Part shown: one piece after another, positions 1 to 8,689 of the stretch
Numbering within the stretch: position 1 is the first letter of the stretch
How the letters are laid out: every line of letters begins with the position of its first letter
Source of the DNA: Desulfovibrio sp.
GTDB taxonomy: Bacteria > Desulfobacterota > Desulfovibrionia > Desulfovibrionales > Desulfovibrionaceae
Assembly: GCF_034006445.1 (NCBI RefSeq)
Contig: NZ_JAVESS010000001.1
Coordinates: 372,001-436,000, forward strand
Direction of reading: 5' to 3'
DNA: 64,000 bases
Translations under genes and position numbers: made by a program
Notes under the pieces: generated by a model
The model's database searches: none
The model's input: only the letters and a program-made list of their open reading frames with translations
Told to the model about the DNA's origin: nothing

Positions 1-368
1 GCAAATCCTCTTTGCTGAACGCCATAGCAGATCAATATGTCTCAATATGTCGCCATTGTTTCAGCCATGCCGGGCACTACCACGGATCCTGTAAGTAAGC
101 CGATGGAGTTGCCGGGGCCTGGCCCCTGCCTGACAGATACGGCCAGCTATGACGATCCCCGGCCCTCGGCACGCTGCGCGTCAACAAGACTGCCTGCACT
201 GTGGACCACTTTGTGCATGATCTTACCTTTTTTGCCATCAGGCGATGTTCTCCAAACGTATTATATGCAAGGTGGAGATCACGCCGACCTTGTTATGCAA
301 TGCGGTTGAGGACGTAGTGGCTGGCAAAAAATTGCTCCTGGGTGGTGTCGTTTATAGCTTTTGATGAG
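1..368. other. left-edge region without a convincing gene
   Basis: One short rightward open frame (37-309, 90 codons) exists here, but it has no ribosome binding site, shows no recognisable motif, and reads like random GC-rich frame content. The opposite strand is broken by stops in all frames. It could be the decayed edge of the element that carries the adjacent methylase gene, but nothing in the sequence proves this. Confidence 0.4.
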
Positions 369-1205
369 TTATTTATAGTTTCTCACCACCACCTCATCAA
401 TTCCACCGCGTTTTGTCGCATCGGAATTTATCGCCCGTTTTGCCTGTACAACAGTAATTCTATAAGCACTATACTGCTCTTTGACAAAATCCGTTGCAGA
501 ATTTGAAAGCATAAACTTCAACCCACATCTATGCAGTTCATCACAGCAGTTGCGGAGCCGTATCTGTTCATCACGAGAAAAACCACCCTTTGCATACCCT
601 GTAAAGCTGGAAGTATTTGAAACAGGATCATACGGTGGATCAAGGTAAACAAAAGTCCCTTTCGGCAACCCTTGCAAAACTTCAGCGTAATCGATTGATG
701 TCAAATGAATTGTGGCAGCGTTCAGATATGCGCTAACAGCACGCAGCATCGGAGCATTAACGATATTAGGATTACGGTAATTCCCAAACGGAGAATTAAA
801 TTCCCCAGCATTATTAACGCGAAACAAGCCGTTATAGCAGGTTTTGTTAAGGTAGATAATGCGAGCGGCTTTTTGAACATCAGTTAATAAAGAGTACTTT
901 TCTTTGTCTCTGTCCCAATCGCGAACAGAATAGAAAAAGTCAGCATCATTCTTGAAGTCTTGTAATGCGGCTATAAGGGCTTCAACGTCACGTTTTATGA
1001 CCTCATAGACGCGGATCAATTCCTTGTTAATATCGTTTACATAGGCGGTTTTAGGCTGCAAATTGAAAAGCAGTGCGCCGCCGCCTGCAAATGGCTCACA
1101 GTATGTAGAAATCCTCTGCGGTAAGAGTGGTTTTAGCACGGCCAGCAGTTGGCGCTTGCCACCAACCCATTTGAGCACAGGGGTAACCAACGTTTTCTTT
1201 TTCAT
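369..1205 (-). CDS. dam: Dam-type adenine-specific DNA methyltransferase (D12 class)
   Basis: Transfers a methyl group from S-adenosylmethionine to N6 of adenine in DNA; the Dam family normally recognises GATC. Visible motifs are the N-terminal KWVGGKRQLL, the SAM-binding motif I (EPFAGGGALLF, near residue 40) and the catalytic motif IV DPPY (in FVYLDPPYD, near residue 187). The length (278 aa) is normal for Dam. I start at the ATG at 1205 (MKKKTLV); a TTG ten codons upstream is open but less likely. No restriction endonuclease lies beside it within the window, so it appears solitary. The gene is visibly richer in A+T than everything to its right and sits on the 3' side of a tRNA-Pro gene, which fits arrival on a mobile element or prophage. 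Target specificity is inferred from the family only. Confidence 0.9.
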   Translation of the reverse strand: MKKKTLVTPVLKWVGGKRQLLAVLKPLLPQRISTYCEPFAGGGALLFNLQPKTAYVNDINKELIRVYEVIKRDVEALIAALQDFKNDADFFYSVRDWDRDKEKYSLLTDVQKAARIIYLNKTCYNGLFRVNNAGEFNSPFGNYRNPNIVNAPMLRAVSAYLNAATIHLTSIDYAEVLQGLPKGTFVYLDPPYDPVSNTSSFTGYAKGGFSRDEQIRLRNCCDELHRCGLKFMLSNSATDFVKEQYSAYRITVVQAKRAINSDATKRGGIDEVVVRNYK

Positions 1206-1529
1206 AGCCAAAATCCCCGTCCTCACAAATAGCAATACACAGCCATACTATCACAGAGCGAAGCCAACGTAGTCCTTCGGGTTTCGTGGATAATTTCACC
1301 CAGGCAATACCAGGTAGAGGAAAAAATCGTCATAAAAATAGGTAGCTATCTTGAAGATCTCTTGGTTCCGGTTGTCACAAGATCATCGATTGATAGCCTG
1401 TTTATGCCGTAACCCGGTCAGGTGTGCCGAGGCAGGGGATAACCACATTTTCATGGTATCGTGAGTAGAGTGTGTTGTCGTGTCCATAATCTCTTCAATA
1501 TACCTAACTTACTGATATCTTTAATAATG
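1206..1529. other. intergenic region between dam and the tRNA-Pro terminator
   Basis: No gene is seen. The stretch is AT-rich, contains several short inverted repeats, and must hold the dam promoter, which I could not place with confidence. Being next to a tRNA 3' end, it is where an attachment-site remnant would be expected, but I found no repeat of the tRNA end inside the window. Confidence 0.4.
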
Positions 1530-1567
1530 AAAAAAGCCGTTCAGGTTTTACCCTAAACGGCATTTTT
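1530..1567 (-). terminator. rho-independent terminator after tRNA-Pro
   Basis: A hairpin with arms GCCGTT and AACGGC (1536-1561), extended inward by AGG/CCT pairs with one mismatch, is flanked by A6 on the left and a T-run on the right. It can act in both directions; on the minus strand it lies just past the tRNA-Pro gene. Confidence 0.85.
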
Positions 1568-1582
1568 CATTTGCTTTTAAGC

Positions 1583-1659
1583 TGGTCGGGATGAAAGGAT
1601 TTGAACCTTCGACCCCTTGAACCCCATTCAAGTGCGCTCCCAGGCTGCGCTACATCCCG
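1583..1659 (-). tRNA. tRNA-Pro(GGG)
   Basis: A complete 77-nt cloverleaf reads on the minus strand. It has a 7-bp acceptor stem (CGGGATG/CATCCCG), discriminator A and encoded CCA, a D stem GCGC/GCGC, a 5-bp anticodon stem CTTGA/TCAAG with loop ATGGGGT giving anticodon GGG, and a T arm with TTCAAAT loop. The anticodon reads proline codons CCC and CCU. Its 3' end points toward the dam gene. Confidence 0.96.
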
Positions 1660-1713
1660 ACGCGAGGAAGATAACTACGCTGAACCACTTGGTCTGTCAA
1701 CACATTTTCAAAA

Positions 1714-3747
1714 TTATTTTTGGCGAATCAGGGCAAGTCCCACTAATGGCGGCAAATACAGGTGAATATCGCCCTCCGGCCTGTCTGGCAGCGGGGTGGT
1801 AAAATGCTCCGTTACCTGCCCTTCGACATCAAGGTTGCCGTGCCCGCCATAGCGTTTGTCGTCAGAGCTCATCATCTCCACATATTTGCCGGGAGTGACG
1901 GCAAAAGTCAGGGATTTTTGCGCTTCAAGCTCATGAAAATTAAAAACAAAAAGTAACTGGCCGCGCTCAAATGCCAGCAGGCGCTTTTCTTCATGAATAA
2001 AGCGGAACACCGGCTTGTGGCAAAAACTTTCAAGGTGTTGGCGTACAAGTTGCTGCATTTGCGCCTTGTCCCAGGCCGCCAGCAGGCTGTACCTGAGGTC
2101 TTGCGCATCGGCCAGGTGCCATTGCCTGTGGGCGTAGGCTTCTGCGTCCAGCCATTCGGGATGCCCGAATTCATTGCCCATAAAGTTCAGATAGCCAGCA
2201 TCGGCCGTCGCCAGCGTGATGAGCCGCATGAGTCTGTAAAAGGCCAGACCGCGCGACACGTGCCAGTCGTCCGTAAAAACAGACATGTGGCTGTGCATGC
2301 GATTGCCGAGCAACCGCCATATCATGGCATCATCGCCATTGATGCACTGATCGTGACACTCCACATAGCTGATGGTGCGGTCATACGGGCGGTAGTTGGT
2401 CATTTCGTGCCACAGGCTGCCCATGTCGCGCGGCTCTTCGATGCATTTGGCCCAGTAGTCGGGTATGCCCATGGCAAAGCGGTAGTCAAAGCCAAGCCCA
2501 CCGTCTTGCGGCGGGCAGGTCAGACCCGGCATGCCCGAAAACTCTTCCGCAATGGAAAGGGCGGAGGGGCAAAGCTGATGGATAAGCGTGTTGGCGAGGC
2601 ACAGGTACAGTTCACCGTTCTCGTCGGTGCGCGGCAGGCCCACACGGTCATAAAAGCAATGGCTGACGTGGATGAAGTCGTCATCCCTGCCGTGATCGCG
2701 GTACAGGATGTTGCCCACGGCGTCAAAGCGAAAGCCGTCAACCCTGAATTCTTCAAGCCAGTAGCGACAGTTGGAAAGCAGAAACCGCCGCGCCATTTCC
2801 TGGCTGAAGTCAAATGACGGCGTGCCCCACTGGTTATGCTGGCTGGTGAAAAAATAATTGCTTCCGTCGTACTGCGCCAGCCCCTGCTCGGTGTTGGGGC
2901 AGGCGTGCCCGTGCGGAATGTCGAGCACAACCGCCAGACCAAGCCCGTGCGCGGCGTCAACCAGGGCCTTGAATTCGTCCGGCGTGCCATAGCGCGACGA
3001 AGGCGCAAAGTAGCTGCTGACCTGATACCCAAAGGAGCGGTACAACGGGTGTTCAAGAATGCCCATAAGCTGCACAACGGTATAGCCGCATTCACGGATA
3101 CGCGGCAGAATATGGCGCGTAAAACTGGCGTAACTGCCCACACTGTCGGCGCTACGGTGCAGGGCTGGCTGCGCCATGCCCACATGCGCCTCATAAATCC
3201 GGGGGAAGGCCTCCAGACGCGGCCTGTGGTGCCTGAAGCGAAACGGCGCATCAGGCTGCCAGAGGCGGGCGCACCATTGACCCGGCATGGTCGTGTCCTG
3301 CTCAACCCATTGGGCAAAGGCAGGTACCCTGCGCAATGCGCGGGCTTGCGGGTCTTCATCAGGGATTTCATCAGCCTGGACGCGTAATTCCATATAGGTG
3401 CCGTGCTGCAAGGCGTCCTGCGGCAGGGTGAGATCAAAAAAGCCGTCATTGCCGCGCTGATACTGAAAGCGCGCATGGCGCTGGAAGTTGAGCTTGTCTG
3501 TGGTCAGCCATACTGCGGTTGCATTGGGCATGTATTCGCGCAGACGCCATACGGGCTGTCCCGATGCGTCTTTGGCCTGGTGCACCCCAAGGGTGGCGTG
3601 CAGGTTGGCGTACGAGCGCAGGGAACTGTGGAGGGTTTGTATGCGCTCCATTTCAGTTGTGAATCTGTCGCTTCGTGCCAGCAGAAAGGAGCGGTAGGAC
3701 TCCAGTTCAGGATCTTGCAAGGGATTTTGTGGAATGTTCAGGGTCAT
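1714..3747 (-). CDS. glgB: 1,4-alpha-glucan (glycogen) branching enzyme, GH13
   Basis: Makes alpha-1,6 branches in glycogen by cutting and moving alpha-1,4 chains. About 677 aa. The N-terminal part looks like a CBM48-type module, followed by a GH13 barrel with all four conserved regions visible: region I VLDIPHGHA, region II GFRFDAV (nucleophile Asp), region III IAEEFSG (acid/base Glu), and region IV ECHD. The phrases IYEAHVGMA and the SSYFAPSSRYGTPDEFK region resemble the eukaryote-like branching enzymes (GH13_8) more than the E. coli GlgB type. The ATG at 3747 is chosen because a GGAGG lies six bases before it; a GTG at 3759 lies upstream of that site. Other glycogen genes are not in the window. 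A neighbouring terminator separates it from the Srf operon. Confidence 0.9.
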   Translation of the reverse strand: MTLNIPQNPLQDPELESYRSFLLARSDRFTTEMERIQTLHSSLRSYANLHATLGVHQAKDASGQPVWRLREYMPNATAVWLTTDKLNFQRHARFQYQRGNDGFFDLTLPQDALQHGTYMELRVQADEIPDEDPQARALRRVPAFAQWVEQDTTMPGQWCARLWQPDAPFRFRHHRPRLEAFPRIYEAHVGMAQPALHRSADSVGSYASFTRHILPRIRECGYTVVQLMGILEHPLYRSFGYQVSSYFAPSSRYGTPDEFKALVDAAHGLGLAVVLDIPHGHACPNTEQGLAQYDGSNYFFTSQHNQWGTPSFDFSQEMARRFLLSNCRYWLEEFRVDGFRFDAVGNILYRDHGRDDDFIHVSHCFYDRVGLPRTDENGELYLCLANTLIHQLCPSALSIAEEFSGMPGLTCPPQDGGLGFDYRFAMGIPDYWAKCIEEPRDMGSLWHEMTNYRPYDRTISYVECHDQCINGDDAMIWRLLGNRMHSHMSVFTDDWHVSRGLAFYRLMRLITLATADAGYLNFMGNEFGHPEWLDAEAYAHRQWHLADAQDLRYSLLAAWDKAQMQQLVRQHLESFCHKPVFRFIHEEKRLLAFERGQLLFVFNFHELEAQKSLTFAVTPGKYVEMMSSDDKRYGGHGNLDVEGQVTEHFTTPLPDRPEGDIHLYLPPLVGLALIRQK

Positions 3748-3805
3748 GGCGGCCTCCACGAACTGGTTCGCCCAGGGAGAGGGGGCGCAGACACGTCATG
3801 CAGGC

Positions 3806-3837
3806 AAAACCGCCCGGCAGACGTAACTGCCGGGCGG
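3806..3837 (-). terminator. terminator closing the Srf-locus operon
   Basis: An 11-bp perfect GC-rich stem (CCGCCCGGCAG / CTGCCGGGCGG, loop ACGTAA) is followed on the minus strand by a TTTT run. It lies just after the stop codon of the dehydrogenase gene and before the branching enzyme. Confidence 0.85.
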
Positions 3838-3849
3838 GGAAAGGCTGTT

Positions 3850-4752
3850 CTAACTGTGCGAGCGCCACTGTTTGCCGGAAAGGGTGGCAAGGCAGTCAAT
3901 AAGCGCCTGGGTGCCCAGGTCGCCCTGACCTCTGGCCTGCATGCTGCGGTACAGCTGTTCAGCCAGGCCTATGCCGGGCAGTACAATCTGCATGCGGCGG
4001 CATTCGTCAAGGCAGAGGCCGAGGTCTTTAATGAAGTGATTGATGAAAAAGCCCGGATCAAAGTCACTTTTGAGGATGCGGCGTCCCAGGGTGTCCATCG
4101 CCTTGCTGCCGGCAGCGCCCTGCACCACCAGCTCCAGCCATTTGGCCACGTCAAGGCCTGCTTCCTGCGCGAAAAAGCAGGATTCGCACACGCTGAACAT
4201 GACGCCAGCAACGGCCACCTGATTGGCAAGTTTGGCCTTCTGGCCGAAACCGGCCGCGCCGCAGTGCAGAATATTCTTGCCCATTGCCTTGAAGCAGGGC
4301 TCAAGCTTTTCGTACCCTTCTTTTTCACCGCCTACAAAGATGGAGAGGGTCGCGTTGCGGGCGCCGATATCGCCGCCCGTCACGGGGGCATCCAGAGAGA
4401 CGCAGCCCTGCTGCAGAGCCGTCACGGCGATGCGTTCCGCAAGAACGGGGCTGGACGTGCTCATGTCGCAAACAAGGTCGCCTGGGGCCAGCCCCTGCAG
4501 TATGCCGTTTTCGCCAAGAATCACGCTTTCTACATCGCGGGGGTAGCCTACAATGGTAAAGACCACATCGGATTTGGCCGCTACTTCACGCGGGGTATCG
4601 GCCCACTGCGCCCCCTTGGCAAGCAACGGTTCGGTCTTGGCGCGGGTGCGGTTGTATACAGTCAGGGGATAGCCTGCGGCCTGCAGATGCCCCGCCATGG
4701 ATAAACCCATAACGCCAGTGCCAATCCACCCAATGCGCATTTTATCAGCCAT
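3850..4752 (-). CDS. beta-hydroxyacid dehydrogenase (3-hydroxyisobutyrate dehydrogenase family)
   Basis: A NAD(P)-dependent oxidoreductase of 300 aa, predicted cytoplasmic. The N-terminal Rossmann motif GWIGTGVMGLSMAGHL, the substrate-binding DAPVTGGDIGA (around residue 125) and the catalytic lysine in GFGQKAKLANQ (around residue 173) are all present. The family includes 3-hydroxyisobutyrate dehydrogenase, tartronate semialdehyde reductase and succinic-semialdehyde reductases, so the substrate cannot be named. AAGGAG sits five bases before the ATG. It starts only 14 bases after the SUMF1-protein stop and is followed by a strong terminator, so it is very likely the last gene of the Srf operon, although its role there is obscure. 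Confidence 0.85.
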   Translation of the reverse strand: MADKMRIGWIGTGVMGLSMAGHLQAAGYPLTVYNRTRAKTEPLLAKGAQWADTPREVAAKSDVVFTIVGYPRDVESVILGENGILQGLAPGDLVCDMSTSSPVLAERIAVTALQQGCVSLDAPVTGGDIGARNATLSIFVGGEKEGYEKLEPCFKAMGKNILHCGAAGFGQKAKLANQVAVAGVMFSVCESCFFAQEAGLDVAKWLELVVQGAAGSKAMDTLGRRILKSDFDPGFFINHFIKDLGLCLDECRRMQIVLPGIGLAEQLYRSMQARGQGDLGTQALIDCLATLSGKQWRSHS

Positions 4753-4766
4753 AAAAACTCCTTTGG

Positions 4767-6473
4767 CTACTGAAAGCGACGTTCCAAAATTTCCTTTTGC
4801 ATGGCCTCACGCGACAGTACCTTATTTTTGCGGAACAAGTCCACATGGTTACGGTACAACTCAAGGTTGCGCCGCATGTTTTCGTTGAAGGGATCACTGC
4901 CGCTGAAGTCTTTGCTCAGAGAGTCATAGGCAGCCGACAGCGTTTCCGGCGTTAATTTTGCGCCGTCCTCCACCTTGCTGCGGTAAAAGGTCAAAGACTT
5001 GTCCAGGCTGGTATCCAGCATGACAAGCCCTCTGCGGGCAGTATCCATTATCTGGCGCAGTTTTTCAAGTTCGGCCCCCTTGGTCGTCTTGCTGTCCCGC
5101 TGCATGCCCTCAATCTGTGATTGCAGCGATTTGCGCCTGCTGGAGTAATTGCGGATGGTTTCAGTCATGTACACGCCGGTGCGCATGAGCGACTGCGCCT
5201 CAAGCTGTTTTTGCCGCTCGAGCGTGATATTGTTTTCTTTAATGGTATTGCGCAGTTCCTGAAGGTTCTTCTTCACGGCCTCATTGGGGGCGGACACAAG
5301 CAGGCGGTCGAGTTCCTCAAGCGGATTACGCGCGGCCTGCGTGTCATAGCCCGCTGCGGTCATTGATTCGCCAGCCTTGCTCCATTCTGCCTGCAATTCC
5401 TGCGGGCGGCTGCCGCCCGGTGTGTTAATGCCGGAAATAACAGGGCGAAAACCCATGTCACGCGAATGCGCAGGGCCATCGGCCATAAAGAACGGGGTTT
5501 CTTCACGGCGGCCGGGCAAGATTTCGGCCTCGCCAGAAAGGAAGGAGCCGCCTTTGCGGACAAAGCCGCCAGCGGAGCCGTGCAGGCGGCCAGCCAGTGA
5601 AAAGCGAAAGGCGTCCAGCACCATTTCTGCGGCATTGCCAGCCGTGTCATAAATTCCAAGAGGATTGGGTTTGCGTGACCCTATATTGGCGGTGTCTTCG
5701 ACGCGGGCGGATCCTTCCGGCCGGTATACGGCGTAATCCTCTTTATTGGCTCCTGGGGGCAAGGCAAAAAAGTCTTCCTGCAAAAGCTGCTGGCTGCCTG
5801 CCATATGGCCGCCACGCGCGGCATATTCCCATTCTGTTTCCGTGGGCAGGCGCATAAAGCCCACGTTGCGGTTGTCGCCTGAAAAGTGCGGTAATGACTG
5901 GGGCGAGTTCTGCAACAGCCAGGCCGTGTATTTTTGCGTAAAGTCCACGGCCGCGTACCAACTTATGTCGGTAACGGGCTTTGCAGCTTCGCCTGCGAGA
6001 GGCTGTGTTGCCGGACAGGCATTGTCCATGACGGCCTGCCATTGCAGGTTGGAAACCTCGTATTTGGCGACAAGGTAAAAGTAGTTTTGCCCCTTGGGGG
6101 CCAGTTTGCGCCAGTCCGGCGGCAGATCTTCAAGAGAAAACGCCCCGGAAAGAGCCGTGTTGTATCGGCGGTCATAATACGCTCGATCGGCATTGGCGCT
6201 GTCGTCAATGCCCGGCCGCATGGGCATGTCCCACAGCAGCCCCTTGGCGGGCACAGCCACCAGCTTGAACGCCATGCTCAGGTTGCAGGGCATGGGCAGT
6301 ATTATGTCGTCATCTGCGGGTTTGGGATTAGTGGCGTCCGCCAGGCTGAGTTCGCCTTTGCGGGCCAGGGCTGCAGTGGCAGGAGACGGCAATGCCATAA
6401 GGCAAAGCAGGCAGCAAAGCAGCGTCAGGCTGAACAGGAAAAGACTTGCCTGACAGCAGTACTTACACTTCAC
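4767..6473 (-). CDS. secreted SUMF1/FGE-like domain protein with C-terminal coiled coil
   Basis: A 568-aa protein with an N-terminal hydrophobic signal (about residues 8-35). A formylglycine-generating-enzyme-like fold follows (about 110-350), recognised by YEVSNLQWQAVM, PVTDISWYAAVDF, RLPTETEWEYAARGG, YDTAGNAAEM, KGGSF and MGFRPV. The C-terminal 200 residues are charged, helical and coiled-coil-like. The cysteines that do catalysis in true formylglycine-generating enzymes are not seen in the usual places, and GNVWEW is replaced by GNAAEM, so I infer a binding rather than a sulfatase-activating role. It starts at a GTG with GGAGG six bases upstream and overlaps the permease gene by 11 bases, implying coupled translation. 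Confidence 0.82.
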   Translation of the reverse strand: MKCKYCCQASLFLFSLTLLCCLLCLMALPSPATAALARKGELSLADATNPKPADDDIILPMPCNLSMAFKLVAVPAKGLLWDMPMRPGIDDSANADRAYYDRRYNTALSGAFSLEDLPPDWRKLAPKGQNYFYLVAKYEVSNLQWQAVMDNACPATQPLAGEAAKPVTDISWYAAVDFTQKYTAWLLQNSPQSLPHFSGDNRNVGFMRLPTETEWEYAARGGHMAGSQQLLQEDFFALPPGANKEDYAVYRPEGSARVEDTANIGSRKPNPLGIYDTAGNAAEMVLDAFRFSLAGRLHGSAGGFVRKGGSFLSGEAEILPGRREETPFFMADGPAHSRDMGFRPVISGINTPGGSRPQELQAEWSKAGESMTAAGYDTQAARNPLEELDRLLVSAPNEAVKKNLQELRNTIKENNITLERQKQLEAQSLMRTGVYMTETIRNYSSRRKSLQSQIEGMQRDSKTTKGAELEKLRQIMDTARRGLVMLDTSLDKSLTFYRSKVEDGAKLTPETLSAAYDSLSKDFSGSDPFNENMRRNLELYRNHVDLFRKNKVLSREAMQKEILERRFQ

Positions 6474-7770
6474 GGATAACCTCCGAAGGTTCTATGCGCG
6501 CGGCCCGCAAAGCAGGCCCGAGGGCTGCCGCCAGAGCAAGACCTGCCACGGCGGCGAAGGCCAGCAGAAAATGTTGTGGCAACAGGCGGCAGACCTGTTC
6601 CATACCGCTGAGGCTGGAACTGAAAAGCTGGTTTATGGCCAGGGCTGCCAGGGCATACAGACCCGAAGCCAGAGATGTGCCCAGCAGGGCGGTAAGCAGG
6701 GATTGCGTCAAGGGCAGCAGCATGAGTTCGCCAGTGGTGAAGCCTGCCAGGTTCAGCAGACCCAGCGTGCGTTCCTTGCGTTTGACGCTGGCCAGGGTGC
6801 TGCTTGTGGTGGAGGCCAGAAATCCGGCTGCCGTGGCGGCGCAAATGAGGGCAAAAACAAGATTCAGGGCGCGAGCCAGGCTGTTGATCTGCTCAATCTC
6901 TTCCGCATGGGTGTACACGTCGAGCTTTTGCTGCGCAAACCCCTGGCGCAGGCGCATGACAGCATCGAGATCCCTGGCGTACAGCCTGAAACCGGGGTAC
7001 AGGCGGGCCTCCTGCGGGCGGGCTTCCCCTGTCCATCCATTGTTTGTGCCAAGCTCGGGCACGGCGCGGCCATCGCGGTAGTCTTCAGTGGCTTCCAGCA
7101 GGGGTAGCGGAATAAAGGCCACATCCTTTTGCTGTGCCGCAAGGGGCAGCACGGACACAACGCGCAAGGGAACGCGCACGCTTTGCATTTGCCCGGCATA
7201 GCGGCGCTCCACACGGCCCGTGATGGTGTCGCCCATGGCTACATGGAGCTTTTCCGCAGCCGAGGCCGACAGGGACACGCCGATGGACTCTTTGTCGGGA
7301 TGTTCCGGCATGACAGGCTCGGCCGCCCCATAACGCTTGAGAAGCGGATCGCCCGTACCTGTCGGCTCCAGTGAAACCACAAGAGTTGTGCGCTCTGTGC
7401 CCTGCCCAGCCACAAGATCCATGGTGGCGGCAATGGAGCGCGTGCGCGGCAGCACAAAGGCCACGTCGGGATGCGCGGCAAGCTCATCAAGATATTCCAT
7501 GGAAAAACGGCCGCTGACCACAGGGGAAATCTCAAGCGTGCGCGGCTCGCTGCGCAGCCTGTCCGTAAGGGTTTGCATCACCCCGAATTTGACGCCATAG
7601 AGAACCAGCAGGGGAGTGAGCACGGCGGCCAGACCAAGGATCGCGCAGGCCGAGAGCAGCTTTTCATAGGCGTAATCCCGCCAGGAGAGGCGCAGCATCT
7701 GCCTCAGAGTCCTCGTGCGGCGCACAGGAGCGGCGTGGTTGCTCATGCCCGTACTCATGCCCGTACTCAT
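6463..7770 (-). CDS. FtsX/MacB-like ABC transporter permease
   Basis: A 435-aa inner-membrane protein with one N-terminal membrane helix (about residues 40-62), a periplasmic domain of about 225 residues, then three helices near residues 300-325, 350-375 and 400-425, the FtsX/MacB layout. It should pair with the ATPase encoded immediately upstream, whose stop overlaps its start by four bases. Such pairs usually do mechanical work across the membrane or handle lipoproteins rather than import solutes. The start lies in a 12-bp tandem repeat that offers three in-frame ATGs (7770, 7758, 7746), so the exact N terminus is uncertain. Confidence 0.85.
   Translation of the reverse strand: MSTGMSTGMSNHAAPVRRTRTLRQMLRLSWRDYAYEKLLSACAILGLAAVLTPLLVLYGVKFGVMQTLTDRLRSEPRTLEISPVVSGRFSMEYLDELAAHPDVAFVLPRTRSIAATMDLVAGQGTERTTLVVSLEPTGTGDPLLKRYGAAEPVMPEHPDKESIGVSLSASAAEKLHVAMGDTITGRVERRYAGQMQSVRVPLRVVSVLPLAAQQKDVAFIPLPLLEATEDYRDGRAVPELGTNNGWTGEARPQEARLYPGFRLYARDLDAVMRLRQGFAQQKLDVYTHAEEIEQINSLARALNLVFALICAATAAGFLASTTSSTLASVKRKERTLGLLNLAGFTTGELMLLPLTQSLLTALLGTSLASGLYALAALAINQLFSSSLSGMEQVCRLLPQHFLLAFAAVAGLALAAALGPALRAARIEPSEVIREV
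7741..7770 (-). repeat. 12-bp tandem repeat at the permease start
   Basis: Two exact copies of a 12-base unit (coding ATGAGTACGGGC on the minus strand, residues Met-Ser-Thr-Gly) plus a partial third place three candidate ATG start codons in frame. Slippage would add or remove four residues without breaking the frame. Confidence 0.85.
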
Positions 7771-8669
7771 GGCTGTGCTCCTTGCCGTTCTGCTTGCTGT
7801 CCAAAGTCGGGAGCAGTGGAGCTGTCTTCCACCCTGTGATCGATGCGGGATATGGCGCCCAGCCCGCCCTGATCGAGCGTCACCTGGATGGGACTAAAGC
7901 CCGCCTCCACAGCCATTTCAAGACTGTGCGTCACCATCAGCACGGTAATATTCATCATTTGGGCCAGATTTGCGAAAATCCGCAGGGCATTGCGCGCATG
8001 CATGGGATCAAGGGCCGCTGTGGGCTCGTCCGCAAGCACCATTTCGGGCGCATGCGCCAGGGCGGCGGCTATGGCGACCCGCTGGCGCTCGCCCACAGAA
8101 AGGGTGGCGGGGTAGTGTTCGAGCAGGCGCCCGATACCGAGGCCGTCCACGATGCCCTGTATCTGCTGGCTGCGTTCTGTCACGCACCCCAGACTGCTGC
8201 AACGCAGCATGATGTTGTCACGGGCAGTCAGAAAGGGCAGCAGGCCGCCTGTCTGCTGCACATAGCCAAGATGGCGCTGCCGCAGGCGGGCCAGGGAGTT
8301 CAGGTCTTTTTTGCGCCACTTTTCCAGCATGTCGTTGGCAGCATTTGGGGTGGGGCTGAATAGAAAGCGGCGTTCCCGGCGTGAAGGCGCTTCCACAGGT
8401 TCAGCACTTTCCGCCAGTGCTGCACTTCCCGTCTGCACTGCACGTTCTACCCGCGCCGCGCTTCCAGCCGCTCCCGCAGCCGCTTCCGCATCAGGGCGCA
8501 GTATGCCAGCCAGCAGATCAAGCGCGGTGCTTTTGCCGCAGCCGCTTGGCCCCACCAGGGCCTGCAGGCTGCCACGGACAACATCAAGGCCGTCTATATG
8601 CAGGCAAAAGCCATCCGCACCGGGACGGCTTTTGCCCACATTACGTAATGAAAAGACCAGATTATTCAT
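7767..8669 (-). CDS. ABC transporter ATP-binding protein (LolD/MacB-like) with an insertion
   Basis: A 300-aa cytoplasmic ATPase for the FtsX-like permease. Walker A GPSGCGKST (about residue 40), signature LSVGERQR, Walker B MVLADEP and the H-loop VTHS are all intact. Between Walker A and the Q-loop (GYVQQ) there is an unusual insertion of roughly 70 residues (about 60-125), first rich in Ala, Gly and Glu and then basic, which is absent from ordinary LolD-type ATPases. AAGGATCGGC precedes the ATG. It is separated from the upstream vWA gene by 158 bases filled with stem-loops, and its stop overlaps the permease start. Confidence 0.88.
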   Translation of the reverse strand: MNNLVFSLRNVGKSRPGADGFCLHIDGLDVVRGSLQALVGPSGCGKSTALDLLAGILRPDAEAAAGAAGSAARVERAVQTGSAALAESAEPVEAPSRRERRFLFSPTPNAANDMLEKWRKKDLNSLARLRQRHLGYVQQTGGLLPFLTARDNIMLRCSSLGCVTERSQQIQGIVDGLGIGRLLEHYPATLSVGERQRVAIAAALAHAPEMVLADEPTAALDPMHARNALRIFANLAQMMNITVLMVTHSLEMAVEAGFSPIQVTLDQGGLGAISRIDHRVEDSSTAPDFGQQAERQGAQP

Positions 8670-8689
8670 GCCGATCCTTTTAGGGCATT

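Noticed and set aside
37-309. A 90-codon frame at the left edge as a gene
   Set aside because: No SD, no motif and no conserved-looking composition. I also considered a PAAR-like reading but could not support it.
3403-4704. A 433-codon plus-strand frame opposite the branching enzyme and dehydrogenase
   Set aside because: It spans two well-supported minus-strand genes and the terminator between them, and its composition is that of an antisense frame.
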